In this document: positions 26,481 to 39,334 of the stretch, in pieces
Layout of the letters: every line of letters starts with the position of its first letter
Numbering within the stretch: the first letter of the stretch is position 1
Made by a program: the position numbers and the translations under genes
Notes under the pieces: model-generated
Database searches by the model: none
What the model was told of the DNA's origin: nothing
Seen by the model: the letters and a program-made list of their open reading frames with translations, nothing else
DNA from: Dugong dugon
Taxonomy: Eukaryota; Chordata; Mammalia; Sirenia; Dugongidae
Assembly (NCBI GenBank): GCA_030035585.1
Contig: CM057462.1
Span: forward strand, 140,952,734 to 141,016,733
DNA length: 64,000 nucleotides
Direction of reading: 5' to 3'

Positions 26481-27832
26481 TTTTATTTATACTTGTCAAT
26501 TGTTGCCTTTGTGATAGAATAAAAAACACTGACAAAAAAATATTTTTGTGTATTTATAACAGAGAAAATAACTATATCCAGTGGCTAGTATTAAGTAGAT
26601 ACTTTGGAAATACTGGCTGATTCACTGTGGAAATATCTAAAACTCATAGTAATTAAAGGTTATAACATACGTAAAAGTATTCATCATATGTAAATTTCTC
26701 TCATTCAATTTCAAAGGGTCCAAATTTACATTTACTGAAGGTTTTAAAAAGTTTATCAAATTAAATTATGCTAGAGTTGATACTGAGTTTAACATTTATA
26801 TAACTATTATAAATGTATTTTCATTATGCAAGTAAAAAAGTTAAAGCAATTCTTGGTTCTTCCATTAACTCCGTATTGAAAAAGTTATATTTTAATTCAA
26901 GGTAGAATATGTATTTAAATTAAATAATGGTGAATTTGTATCCTTTAGACACACACACCTATCACATTGCTATATATATCAGAATGTTTTATATCCTTTG
27001 TTTCATTTTATCTGTTCATATTAATTTAAATCAATAATAAAACAACATACATAGTTCTTTGTTTTTTTAAAAAATTCACATGTAAAAATTTAAATTAAAA
27101 ATCTGAAAAACTACGAAGAGATGATTCACAAATTACAAAGGATTCTTCATTACTCAGGTTTCTTTAAATAATTAACATTTAAAATTATGTGCCACCACAA
27201 TTGATATCCCTCTAAAAATAAAATTATCTGATACCTTTTACAAACACCTATTGTCCAAAATAATGTAACTGAAAATCACATTTGGAAATCTAAAAGTGTT
27301 TTTCCAAACAAAATGGAAATCATTTGGAGAACTTATTTTAAAAATTAACTTAAAAAATATTATTTACATGAAAGGAAATATCAGGTATTGTCTAATATTT
27401 TTAACTGGTGTTTTAACACCTAGGCTCAAAGGACAAGTTCTTTTAACTGATGTTACTATAAAGGTCAAAATATGAACTTTGCATGTAGGTATGACTTCTG
27501 CTACCTGTCACACAAAGTTAGCAGCAGAATTTGATATTTACTTTATATTCTATGGCTTTGCCTTGGCAGGAAATGTTGGACTTATTTTTAAAGTATTGTC
27601 TTTGGAATATGAAAAAGAAATGATATATGATTTTCATCTTCTCATAAAGAGTTTAAGTTACTCCATTAATCTAACCAAGTAAACTAGATATTTGGGGCTC
27701 ATATATACATATCAATGTAGAATCACCTGTTTATGTTGACTCTTTTTAAGTCTAGAGAAGAAGTCTGTCAAAAATGGAAACAAGCAATTGGTAGGGACAT
27801 TTCTATACATTGATTATTCTTGTTTTTTTTTT

Positions 27833-27980
27833 TAGTTACCATTAAGTCAATTCTGACTCAAGGTGACTCCATGTGTTACAGAGCAGAGCTGGTCCAATAG
27901 AGTTTTCTTGGCTGTAATCTTAACGGAAGCAGATTGCCATGCCTTTTTTTCCACGGCACTACTTGGTGGGTTCGAGCTCT
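27833..27980 (-). mobile_element. AfroSINE, partial
   Basis: Tail and middle part are readable on the reverse strand (gagtcagaattgacttaatg, ttccgttaagattacagcc); the tRNA-like head is missing. Confidence 0.8.
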
Positions 27981-28869
27981 ACTCAAAATGGTACTGTTCC
28001 AGAAATAACAGATCTTTTCAAAATATTTCCTTATTTCTATTCTATTGCACTTCTCTACTATATAACAGGGAAATATTTCATTTAATGAATTGTAGTTTTA
28101 TTAAATTAAAACTGGGCATTTTATGAAATAAAGTCTAAGAGGATTTTAAAAAATATGCATATACACTATAAAGTACTTGATATAGCTTTTACTTTTTAAT
28201 TTTGCAAAGGAAAATGTTTTCATAGTGTTAATATGAAAACTTTCCTCAGTTCAGAATATAGCTGGTTTTTGATATGTCTGTTGAACAGTGAAAGATGGAG
28301 GACATGTTCAAAGTTGAAAGATTAGAATTCCCTACTGAAATGGGAGCATTTGGAAGGAACTGTATTTTTGTTGAAGGCAAAAGCAAACCTGTTATACAAC
28401 ATTCCTCATTTCAGGAGGCATCTGAGCTTTACTATTATAGAACAACCTACATGTTTCCCCAAAGTATGTTTCCTTTTTATATACTAGCATAAGTGACATT
28501 TTTTTGTTAATAGGCACAAATACATTGTAAGTCAGAAAATAATTGTATTTCTCCTAAAATACAATTTTAGCAAAGTATTATGCTAACATTATGCATAGAG
28601 GAGAGGAATAAAGTAAAGCAGACCCAGAACCCACTATGAAATAGTTTATAGCCTGGTAAGGAAGATTAGTTATACATAACTACATAATATACAATAAAAA
28701 AAAAAACATATTTCTTCAGTGCCTACTGCATGCTACTTATGAAAAAGAAAGATGTTTGGAAGGGATGAAGACACAACTTCCATCTAAGAAAATCAGAGGA
28801 ATTACCCAGAAGGAGCCTAGAATATATGAAATAACTATTCTCTTTTGGCTCCCCAAATCCTATTATTCA

Positions 28870-29080
28870 CAATTCTCTCTCCTACTCTGTGAACAAAAAA
28901 TTTGGGCCCTATAGCCTGCATCACCAGACTGCCTTGCAGACCAGCGTCCGGGATAGACAATGGAAGCTACCCAGGGGCGGATTAACCAGTAAGCAAGGTT
29001 ATGCACAGGCTTACAGTAAACATGAGTTTTACCACATCTTTGATGTGGTGAAAAACAGGTGAAACTGTGTACTACAGATT
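28870..29080. other. Unassigned dispersed-looking segment
   Basis: The stretch with ggggcggattaaccagtaag and caaggttatgcacaggctta reads like part of a dispersed repeat, but I cannot assign it. No ORF. Confidence 0.25.
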
Positions 29081-29359
29081 AGTAAGTAAGCACTTGCATA
29101 CTTTGCTTATTGGATAATTGTGAGAAATTGAAGAAAGACCATATACTTGAGGGCCCTGAAATAGCAATTGGCATCTCCTTTTTATGCATACTAATTTTAA
29201 GGATTCTAATAGTAAAGTACAGTGTCTGAGATCCTTTATTTAACCAGCCAATCTGCTGTATTTGATTAAATTCACTAGAATATAAACTTTATGAGGCAGG
29301 GCCTTAATCTGTTTTGTTCACTGACCCATCCACAGTTCCTAGAACAGGCCTACACATCT

Positions 29360-29540
29360 TGTTAGGTTCCAAAGAGTTGATTTCAACTCACAGTGACAGA
29401 GTAGAATTGCTCCATAGGGTTTTCTAGGCTGTAATCTTTATGGAAACAGATCACCAAGCCTTTTCTTCCACGGAGCCTCTACGTAGATTCCAACCACCGA
29501 CCTTTTGGTTAGCACTTAACCTTTGCGCCACCAGGGCTTC
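29360..29540 (-). mobile_element. AfroSINE (long type)
   Basis: Head (ccctggtggcgcaaaggtta on the reverse strand), middle with cttggtgatctgtttccata, and tail. It lies 75 bp from the next SINE in the same orientation. Confidence 0.9.
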
Positions 29541-29615
29541 GCATAGTAGGTACTCAGTAAATGTTTGCTCAATGAATGAATCATGAAGGCAATTAATTTG
29601 TTCATGGTTCAAACC

Positions 29616-29822
29616 AAAAAAACCAAAGCCATTGCCGTGGAGTCAAATTTGAATCATAGAGACCCTATAGGACAGAGTATAATTGCTCCATATGGTTTCC
29701 AAAGCTGTAACCTTTATGGAAGCAGACTGCTGCATCTTTCTCCCACTGACAGACTGGTGGATTGGAACCACTGACCCTTCAGTTAGCAGCTGAGCGCTCA
29801 GCCACTGCACCAGCAGGGCTCC
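29616..29822 (-). mobile_element. AfroSINE (long type)
   Basis: The reverse complement starts ggagccctgctggtgcagtg and ends with ccacggcaatggctttggtt. Full length. Confidence 0.92.
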
Positions 29823-30999
29823 TTGTTCACAGTTATGAGACTATTTCAACATCTGTAAATTATTTGTCTTATACTTCTTCAAAGAGATTCGCAAAAAAAA
29901 ATACATATTGAAGCAGTTTTTAAACTGTAAAGCATATACAAATAAGGTATTATTATATTATATATAATATTTGAGGATAATTAAAGGAAAACACAGCTTT
30001 GAATGGTAGACTTCTAGATAATGTGTATACCAACACTGTAAAATTTAAGAAATGCTGCTGTAGAATTCATTTGTCATTGTTCCAAAAATAAACTTCAAAA
30101 AAGTTCAATTTCAGGAGTCTGCAAGTCATTATTCTATAAGTCAATTCCATCAGGAAATAACATAATAGAAATAAAACAAGACACGTAGCTAAGCAGTTTT
30201 TAGCATGTGCCCCTGTAAAAGTAATAGCAAAATTCTGTACTATTTCCTTAAGATATCCCCTGAGTACTAAAACTTCTGTTCACATTTGATATTAGAGCTT
30301 TATTGAAAAGTATGGTGGGTCTTGGTAGAGACTTTTGACTGCATATCCAGGACCACAGTTGACATATAGTAAACACAGCATAAACTTCTCAAGAAATAAC
30401 CGCCACTATCAAAAGATTAATTCACAGCCTACATTTCCCGTCTACCCAGACTTCTGAATTTACCAAGCCGTATACTCTCCTCAGTTTTCGTTCCTAACAT
30501 TTCATACAGTTAATGATTCTTCTCAACTATTTTCTGTGGTAAAGGAAAGCTGCCAAAATGCTTAGAATTCTAGTTTAATTGAAAAATACATCAGAGATTG
30601 GATCTGAACCACAATTCAAAGGAAAGAATGAGAGTAACCACATAATCACAGACAGAACTGCCACCCACACTGCCCTTATATAGTGTGGCATGCCCCAAAC
30701 CAGCTTAAGAAGCCAGTTTTAAGAACATGAGCAGTGGTCCCATGCTACTTGCATATACTGTGAATTCAGCAAATACTTACCAAGTGGCAGAGAAAATGCC
30801 CAAAGCTAAATAAAACACTCCCAACAAAGTACACATTTATCTTTTACTTTCTAAATTATCAATGTTAAATAAGGATTCTTAATGAAGGTTAACTACATAT
30901 ATGGCTCTATTCTTCAAAAATAATAACACAATAAAAGGGTTAGAAAAAAGGTAACAGACCTTGCCTGCTGCTTCTACTTTTTGTTGTTGTTGTTGTTAC

Positions 31000-31197
31000 C
31001 CAAAAACCCAAAACCAAACCTACTGTCATTGAGTCGATTCTGACTCACAGCAACCCTATAGGACAGAGTAGAACTGCCCCATAGGGTTTTCAAAGCTGCA
31101 AATATTTAGGGAAACAGATTGCCACATATGTCTCCAGTAGGTTTGAAAGGCCAACTTTTTGGTTAGCAGCCAAGCGCTTTAACCACTGCTCCACCAG
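31000..31197 (-). mobile_element. AfroSINE (long type)
   Basis: The tail reads agaatcgactcaatgacagt followed by a GGTTT-rich end; head diverged. Preceded by a (TTG)n tract at 30978-30998. Confidence 0.92.
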
Positions 31198-31338
31198 ATT
31201 TTTAATGTTATAGATGATCTATAATCCTTGAATTAATAAATGCTAGACAGTATATTTATTCATTTATTAAAAAATACTGTGTGTCAGGCACTATTCTAGA
31301 TGTTATGGATATAACACATCTGCCCTCTTGGAGTTTAA

Positions 31339-31534
31339 ACAAAAAACCAGTTGCCATTGAATCAGCTCTGACTCATGGTGACCCCACGTGTGTCAGAGTA
31401 GAAAAGTACTCCATAGAGTTTTCAATGGCTGATTTTTTGGAAGTAGATCCCCAAGACTTTCTTCTGAGGTAACTGAGTGGATTTGAACTGCCAACCTTTT
31501 GGTTAGTAGCCATTTGTGCCACCTAGGAACTCCT
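31339..31534 (-). mobile_element. AfroSINE, diverged
   Basis: Tail (gagctgattcaatggcaact on the reverse strand), middle part and gttagtagccatttgtgcca-type head are present with many substitutions. Confidence 0.82.
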
Positions 31535-31599
31535 CTTAGACTTTACATTCCAGAAATAAGAAACATGTAATATGTCAGAAGGCTAAAAGTGATTTAAAA

Positions 31600-31990
31600 A
31601 ATATAATGCAAGATAAAAGAGATGTGTCAGAAGGTGGATTATGAAGCGTGATGAGGGAGGATCTCACAAAGAGGGACATTGAGACACCTGAGAGAAGTGA
31701 GGGACTAAGAAATGAAGATATCTAAGAAGAGCCTTCCAGGCAGAGGGGCCAGCAGATGTCCAGTCCTCAAAGAATGAGCATGCTTGATATGTTCAAGGAA
31801 GAGCAGAGGGGCCTTGTGGCTGAGCAGAGAAAGCAAGGGCAAGAGAGGCCACTGATGAGGTCAGAGAGACAGGGCAGAGGCTATTTGCAGATCACATACA
31901 GCCCTGAAGACATTTGAAAGAACTTTGGCTTTCATTCTAAATGAGTTTAAAAGCCACTGAAAGTTTACAAGCAAAGAGGTGACATTCTTC
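31600..31990 (+). repeat. Old dispersed repeat, family not assigned
   Basis: Contains agagccttccaggcagaggg, gatgaggtcagagagacagg and ttttcaatttgg-type wording (agaactttggctttcattct). It seems related to 25780-26480. Confidence 0.4.
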
Positions 31991-32156
31991 ATTCACTCAT
32001 CCATTCTCTCAGCCAAGTACTATTGGACAGGAATGCTTCTAGGCCTGCTGCTTAAAGAATAGGCTAACAAATGGAAAGGGCATAGGAAAGAGATCAGTTA
32101 AAATACTACTGAAATTATCCAAGGACGAGATAGTACATATAATAGTTAACACTTAG

Positions 32157-32346
32157 TTGGCACTGGCACAATGGTTAAGCACCCAGCTGCTAACCCAAAG
32201 GTCAGAGGTTTGAACCTACCCGCCGCTCTGCAGGAAAAAGTTGTGAAAATCTGCTTCTGTAAAGATACAGCCTTGGAAATCTTATGGGGCAGTTCTACTC
32301 TGTCTTATTGGGTCATTATGAGTCATATGCCATGCAACAACAACAT
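32157..32346 (+). mobile_element. AfroSINE (long type)
   Basis: Has cactggcacaatggttaagc (A box), gctctgcaggaaaaagttgt, and ends catatgccatgcaacaacaa. Confidence 0.9.
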
Positions 32347-32810
32347 ATACCTGCCACTCTACTAAGAACTTATGTATTCATATTGTAAATAGAAATGAAA
32401 TAGACTATGCCTTAAAAAGATCTAGATCCTAAAAAACTTACTTAAACAACAATTTAAATAATCCATCACAATCCTATAACATTCTTTTGGGCTAATAATA
32501 ATAATTTCCAATTAACAGTGTGATCACTATGAAATTCAGGAAACATGGAAAAGATGGTGAAATAAAATAATTTTGTCATGGATAATCCTATAACCTTTTA
32601 GCCAATCTAAAGTTTTGTTAAAAGCATATAGTTCATAAATGATTAAAAAAAAAAAAGTAGAGCAAAATCCCTCTTAATTTAGCTAATATTCTGACAAAAT
32701 CCTGTTTGCAAGAAGGAAACATCACCTTTTTAAGTACCTACAAATCAGTGCTAGAAGCCTGGAGTCATTAAGTTCCTCTTTCCTTTAACCCCACATATCC
32801 AATCAGTCTG

Positions 32811-33021
32811 CCAAACCCAACCCAACCCACTGACTTCAAGTAGATCCCAATTCGTAGCTACCCTATAGGACAGAGGAGAACTTCCCCATGGGGTTTCCAA
32901 AGCTGTAAATCTTTACGGAAGCTTACTGCCACATCTTTCTCCCATGGAGCAGCTGGTGGGTTTGAACCACTAATCTTTCGGTTAGCCACCGAGTGCTTAA
33001 CCACCGCACCATAAGGGCTCC
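32811..33021 (-). mobile_element. AfroSINE (long type)
   Basis: The reverse complement starts ggagcccttatggtgcggtg, passes gtggcagtaagcttccgtaa and ends in a GGGTTGGG-type tail. Confidence 0.93.
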
Positions 33022-34516
33022 TAATCAGTGCCCAAGGCCTGCCAATTCTAACCCCCAGTAGCATCCTGAAGCAAGACACTTTTCTCCATTTCTTCCCTCA
33101 TGGCCTTGTCACTACTCTAAGTACTTTTTATTTGAACCAATGCTTCAACACTCTGTTTTCGTCTTTTTTACCAGGTGTTCCAATTCTAGACTAACTCCTC
33201 ACTGCAAAAACATTAATTAAAAAAAAAAATCTGAATGTTTCATTTCTGTATAAGGAAAGCTCTTAAGGCCTACAGGTTAAAGAGTTCGACCCCCTCAGGA
33301 TGGTATAAAATGCTGTTCACAAACAGGCTCAAACAGGCCCAACACACCTAATCAAGTCATCTCCCAAATTCCCCCAAACCACATTACATTTCTCAGACTT
33401 CCTATGCTCATTCCGAATTTCCATCTTTCAAACATGTTGTCCTTATTTTTAAAGGTCCTCTTATTTTTCCTTATGCTGCCCTTTCTGCTCTCTGTCAGCT
33501 CTAACAAAGCCTTAACCACTTCCAGGTAAAATACTGACACATTTACTAATCGTCATTGACTACAAACATTGCGTCAAACTTCGTACTAGATGCTACCGCT
33601 TGAATACCTAAGTTAACATAATATAAATCCTGCTCTCAAGGAATTCATACTCTAGCAAGAAAGCTATACAGTAATAGGCAATTATAAAACATGATAATGG
33701 AGATGTGAAAACAAGAATGCAAATATAAAATAGTGATGTTTACTTCTTTGAGAAGTTAGTAAAATGCTACAATAATAAATCACAAATGAAAAAAAATTAA
33801 GAGGTCAAGTATCACTAGGATGATCTACACAGAGACAATAATTATAAAAGGGACAAAATAAAATGTGTAACATTTTATTGTGCATTGCTGGCAGCAGATA
33901 GTCCACTGATGCACAAATCAACAAAAAGGCAGAGAAATGAATTGAAAAGGTCAATGTTCCTTTCAGAGGGTGAGCAATATTCTGTATACAATGGTAGTTC
34001 GGGTCTTCTTTAGAGTTATGAAATCTGTATCTACCTCAAAGGCTACAGTTTCCTGAAACAGTTCCAACCATAAATTCTACTAAATGTGAAATGATACTAA
34101 AAGATCACAGACAACAAAGTCCCAAAATAAAGCCTATTTATTGGCCTATCACAATACAAGGGGCCAGAGCTGATTCTACCTAGTCTGAATGGCAGCAGGA
34201 CACCATGGGGCTACTGAATAAATACAGTGACATCTAGGAAGGGTAACTGAAGAAGAGACTATACAGTCACTAAAGCTTGGCCATCAAAATGTGGCAAATG
34301 TTTGTGTATTGTGCCTTATCACAGTTGTCAGACCAACTCACTGTGCAGTGATAAGAAAAATAATTGTAATCCAAACAGCCAAAAACTGATGCTCCTTTGA
34401 GACATGGCTAAAGATAACTTGCAGAAAAGGATTAAGCTAATATTGTGGCTCAATCACCTCCTGTAGGGACCAATCACTTCTCCACAATTTTGATAGTCAG
34501 TAAAAAAAACACACAC

Positions 34517-34723
34517 AAAAAAAACCAACTGCTGAATAGTTAATTGTAACTCATAGTAATCCTATAGGACAGACTAGAGCTGCCCCATAGGGTTTCCAAG
34601 GCTGCAAATCATTACATGTGCAGCAGACTGCCACGTCTTCCTCCTGCAGAGTGGCTGGTGGGTTCAAACGACCGACATTTTGGTTAGCAGCTGAGCACTT
34701 TAACCACTGTACCACGAGGGCTC
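34517..34723 (-). mobile_element. AfroSINE (long type)
   Basis: The reverse complement starts ggagccctcgtggtacagtg; the tail is followed by a T/GT-rich end. It lies just left of the RTE element. Confidence 0.92.
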
Positions 34724-34756
34724 CTCTTGACATAGTGAGTAGTAGAACTTAAATAT

Positions 34757-36050
34757 CTACAAAACAGAAACATCAAAAGAGAATACCAAAAAGACATTTA
34801 CCTGTGTTTTATTGACTATGCAAAGGCATTCAACTGCGTGGATCATAACATATTATGGATAACATTGTCAAGAATGGGAATTCCAGAACACTTAATTGTG
34901 CTCATGAGGAACCTGTACATAGATCAAGAGGCAGTAGTTCAAACAGAACAAGGAGATACTATGTGATTTAAAGCCAGAAGAGGTGTGTGTCAGGGTCATA
35001 TCCTTTCACCATACTTATTCAATCTGTATACTGAGCCCTGGTGGAATAGTGGTTAAGAGCTTGGCTGCTAACCAAAAGGTCGGTAGTTCGAATCCACCAG
35101 CTGCTCCTTGGAAACCCTATGGGGCAGTTCTACTCTGTCCTATAGGGTCGCTATGAGTCGGAATCGACTCAACAGCAATGGGACGCTGAGCAAATAATCC
35201 AAGAAGCTGGACTATATGAGGAAGAATGGGTCATCAGGATTGGAGGAATACTCATTAACAACCTTCGTTATGCAAATGTCACAAGACTGCCTACTGAAAG
35301 TGAAGAGGACTTGAAGCATTTACTGATGAAGATCAAAGACTACAGCCTTCAGTATGGATTACACCTCAACATAAAGAAAGCAAAAATCCTCACAACTGAG
35401 CCAATAAGCAACATTGTGATAAATGGGGAAAAGATTGAAGTTGTCAAGGATTTCACTTTACTTGAATCCACAATCAACACCCATGGAAGGAGCAGTCAAG
35501 AAATCAAGAGACGCATTGCATTGGGCAAATCTCCTGCAAAAAACTTCTTTAAAGTGTTACAAGGCAAAGATGTCCCTCTAAGGACTAAGCATGCCTGACC
35601 CAAGCCATGTTGTTTTCAATTGTCTCATATGCATGTGAAAGCTGGGCAATTAATAAGGAAGACAAAGAAGAATTGATGCCTTTGAATTATGGTATTGGCA
35701 AAGAATATTAAATATACAATGGACTGCCAAAAGAATGAACAAATCTGTCTTGGAAGAAGTACAGCCAGAATGCTACTTAGAAGCGAGGATGGTAAGACTT
35801 CATCTCACGTACTTTGAACATGTTATCAGGAGAGACCAGTCTCTGGAGAAGGACATCATGCTTGGTAAAACAGAAGGTCATCAAAAAAGAGGAAGGTCCT
35901 CAATGAGATGGATTGACACAGTGGCTGCAACAATTGGCTCAGGCATGACAACGACAGGAGGATGGCACAGAACCAGGCAGTGTTTTGTTCTGTTGTGCAC
36001 AGAGTAGCTATGAGCTAGAACCAACTCGATGGCACCTACCAACAACAAAA
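34757..36050 (+). mobile_element. RTE-class (BovB-like) LINE, 5'-truncated, dead
   Basis: Frames read CVFIDYAKAFNCVDHN then RRGVCQGHILSPYLFN (reverse transcriptase), then LRYANVTRLPTESEED, MKHLLMKIKDYSLQYGLHLN (35311-35598) and NKSVLEEVQPECYLEARM with SLEKDIMLGK and RSSMRWID (35735-36007), the RTE C-terminal region. The catalytic YADD box is changed to YANV. A 14-bp direct repeat tagaacttaaatat flanks it (34743-34756 and 36051-36064). An AfroSINE sits inside at 35034-35183. The 3' end with cagtgttttgttctgttgtg and caacaacaaa is shared with SINE tails in this window. Confidence 0.9.
35034..35183 (+). mobile_element. AfroSINE nested in the RTE element
   Basis: A well-kept short copy: gagccctggtggaatagtgg, ggtagttcgaatccaccagc, ggtcgctatgagtcggaatc. 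The RTE sequence resumes directly after it with ctgagcaaataatccaagaa, and ctgag stands on both sides. It is younger than the RTE copy. Confidence 0.95.
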
Positions 36051-36154
36051 TAGAACTTAAATATATAAAAAAAAAGGAAAATCAAGAGAAAAAAATGTAT
36101 GTTTGGCACCACACGTTTGTAAATAATTGATTTTTAATAACCTAACCTAAATAA

Positions 36155-36318
36155 GGAGCCCTGGTGGCAAAGTGATTAAGCGTTCGGCTGCTAACCGAAA
36201 GGTCGGCAGTTCAAATCCACCAACCGCTCTTTGGAAACCCTATGGGGACAGTTCTACTCTGTCTCATAGGGTCACTATCAACTCAACAGCAAAGGATTTG
36301 TTTGTTTGTTTGTTTGTT
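36155..36318 (+). mobile_element. AfroSINE (short type)
   Basis: Starts gagccctggtggcaaagtga, ends in a (TTTG)n tail. A short direct repeat aacctaaat stands on both sides. Confidence 0.94.
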
Positions 36319-36383
36319 AACCTAAATCAAATCTGAAAATTTCTAAACTTGTTACAGTAAGAAAAAAATGTATGGTTTATTTG

Positions 36384-36588
36384 ACCAGTTGCTGTGGAAC
36401 TGATTCCAACTCCTGGGGACCCCATATATGTCAGAGTAGACCTCTGCTCCATAGCATTTTCAACAGCTGATTTTTGGAAGTAGATTTCCAAACCTTTCTT
36501 TCAAGGTACCTTGGAGTGGACTCAAACTGCCAGTCTTTGAGTTACCAGCTGAGAGTGTTGATCATTTCTATCACTCAGGGACTCCGTG
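36384..36588 (-). mobile_element. AfroSINE, diverged
   Basis: Tail and middle part are readable on the reverse strand (ggaatcagttccacagcaac); the head is weak. Opposite in orientation to the SINE 66 bp to the left. Confidence 0.8.
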
Positions 36589-37384
36589 GTTCATATAACT
36601 ACTACTAAAAAATACTATGTAGATAAACTTGACTATTTCTGCATGAAAGTCATAAAATTCCTCTTTTGAAATAACTGCACATATGTATTGTTGTTCTATA
36701 TTAGAACAATTCAACATGTTCATGAATCTAATGAGTATTATTACTGAAGCTAACATTACATTGGTACATTGTGTCTCCTGGGATTTTAACACTAGGTTGT
36801 ACAGAACTTGTGTTTATTATACTCAGTTTTGATTTGGACTGTGTATGACCATCAATTCTACCAAATTTTTGCCTCATGTTTGTAGCCACAATTTGTTATT
36901 TCTCTTGACATTGTACATTGTTTCCTGTATTTAGAAATAAATAATCTTAGTGTCTTAATACATTACATAAAACATGAATCAAAAAACAGATTCCAGACAT
37001 ACACTTTCAACAGTTAAAAAAGAAAAACCTATTGTCATATTCCTAAATGCACATGTTTAAAAATTTATTGGACAAAAACAAAACTAAACACCCATAAGCA
37101 AATGCAAAGCTTCCTTTGTTTTCTGTTTTGCCCACCCTCTGCTACTTTGCCAGAATAAGTAATGAAGTCCCATTTCAAAATGACATTTTATTTTTGCTCT
37201 CAGGTATTGAAGTTTTCTTTAAAATAATAACCTACAAACTTAAGAATTTTTTACAAAGCCAAACTTAACTGCTATGTTGGCCATATCTGATGTTTTTACC
37301 TAATTTCAGAAATAATCATGGAATAAACAGTTTATTTTTTAACAAACACATATAACATTCAGTATTGCAAGACAGAGATATGAA

Positions 37385-37575
37385 TATTTTATAAATATTA
37401 ATTCATTTAATCCTGAAAAGACTCTATGAGGTAAGTAGTAGTTATCCTATTTTACAGATAATGAGTGATGAGTAACTTACCCATGATCTCAAAGCTGGTA
37501 AGTTCCAAAGCCAGAAATGAAACCTAGGCTATTTGACTCCAGAGTCAATACTGTTAACTACCATGCCTGTGGTTA
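37385..37575 (-). repeat. MIR-like SINE
   Basis: The plus strand shows the MIR complement order: ctatgaggtaagtagtagtt, attttacagataatgagtga, cttacccatgatctcaaagc, aaacctaggctatttgactc. Confidence 0.8.
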
Positions 37576-39334
37576 GAAAAGGTAGAAAATATAATTCTGA
37601 TCACAACCATAATTTATTTCAGTCAATCATCTCTTCCCTTGTTAAGATTATTGATACCTTTGCCCTCATCTTTCATTTTCCAAGTGAAACAGTGGAAATT
37701 ACTCTGTGAACTGTATCCACTTGTTTCTATCTTTCTGTTCCCAAAGTTTATTTTTTATGGAAGATCTCCCAAATACAAAGTAAATATAAAATTTATAAAA
37801 TGATTAGTGAATACATCTTTATGTTTTAAAACATAGATTAAAAGTGTATAATAATTTTTTTTAAATAGTGTAGGTTTTATTTTTCTTATTATTTTTTAAA
37901 AAAGTTCCAAAGAGAAGACAGTTTGGAAGAAAAAATCAGAAATAATATCCAAATTTGGTAGATAAAGTCTCAATACTGATATAAATTTTTTGTGATAAGC
38001 AATTAACATTTTTTAAATGTTTATACCTTGGAAGTTCCAGTTTTCCTATGCTAGTGTAATCTCACTACAGTCCAACCCTTCAGCTGATCACATCAAACTG
38101 AACAAAATACAATAAAAAAAACTACTTAAGACTCCAAAGAGTAAACAAAAGCAGACAAATTGTGCAGTGGAGTCAACATTTGGAGAAGCAAAATGACATT
38201 TTGTTAAGTTTCCTGCGGGCTTCCCTCCTTCCCTCAGGCTTAGCTTGAAGGGTGGAACCCAGTAGCTGAGCAATACAGCAATATGGTGGCTAAAACTCTG
38301 AGATAAGTAATTTTTTTGTTTTTTGCTTTTTCTGGACAGAGACCCCCCAATAATAATAATAATAATACAGGTCAGAGAATGTGGAGGGAACTACAGGGGA
38401 GAGAAAATTGAGAAAGGAGATTCCTTAATTTTTCATACGAACTACACAAATCTCAGACTATCTCAAGAACTAAGCATGTCTAACAAACCCAAACCAATGT
38501 ATGAAAAGCTTAGAGAACTGAATTGAGATTAAAATTACATATACAAATCCCAGAATAACGTCCAAACTTTGTTTTTGTTGAACAGAACAAAACCAGCAAA
38601 GATATGCTTAGAAAACTGAACTGCAATATAAACCATAGCCTACAGAAGGCAAGACAGAACTTACAGTCTGAACCTACCTAGGCTGAATGCCTGCCAAAAC
38701 TAACATCAACAATTTCCAAGAATTATAAAAAGAACAAGACTTTGAACAACATAATATTCAACATGACCAGAATATAACAAAAATTACTCAACTGAGATAG
38801 ATCCAAGAAAACATCATGAATTATCAAGTTAAAAAATAATAGATGCCAAACCCCTAGATGATCCTGACACTGAAATTCTCAGAGACTTCACAATCCAGAA
38901 TTCTAAATCTATTGAAAATATCCTTCCATAATGATGGCAAAAAAAATGACATTGTCAGATATAAGAAAACTAAGAGAATTCATCACTAGCAGATCTGATT
39001 TATAAGAAATGCTAAGGAAAGTTCCTAAGGCTAAAGGGAAATTATACAACATGGAACTCCAGTTCTTCAGAAATAAAATATTAACAAGATAATAAATATT
39101 TGGTTAAATATAAAAAAACAGATTTCCCCTCTTTGGAGCTTAAAAATACTTAAAACCATTTAAATCAAAATTATAACATTTTTGGTAGTATTTCAATGCA
39201 TATAGATTCAATAAATATGACAACTCGATTATAAAGATTAGTGTGAGAAGAAGGTTGCAAGTTTTTTACGTTTTATATAACATGGTATTTTAACACTTAT
39301 CATGAAAGTCAGGTATTTATTTTCTATTCCTAAA

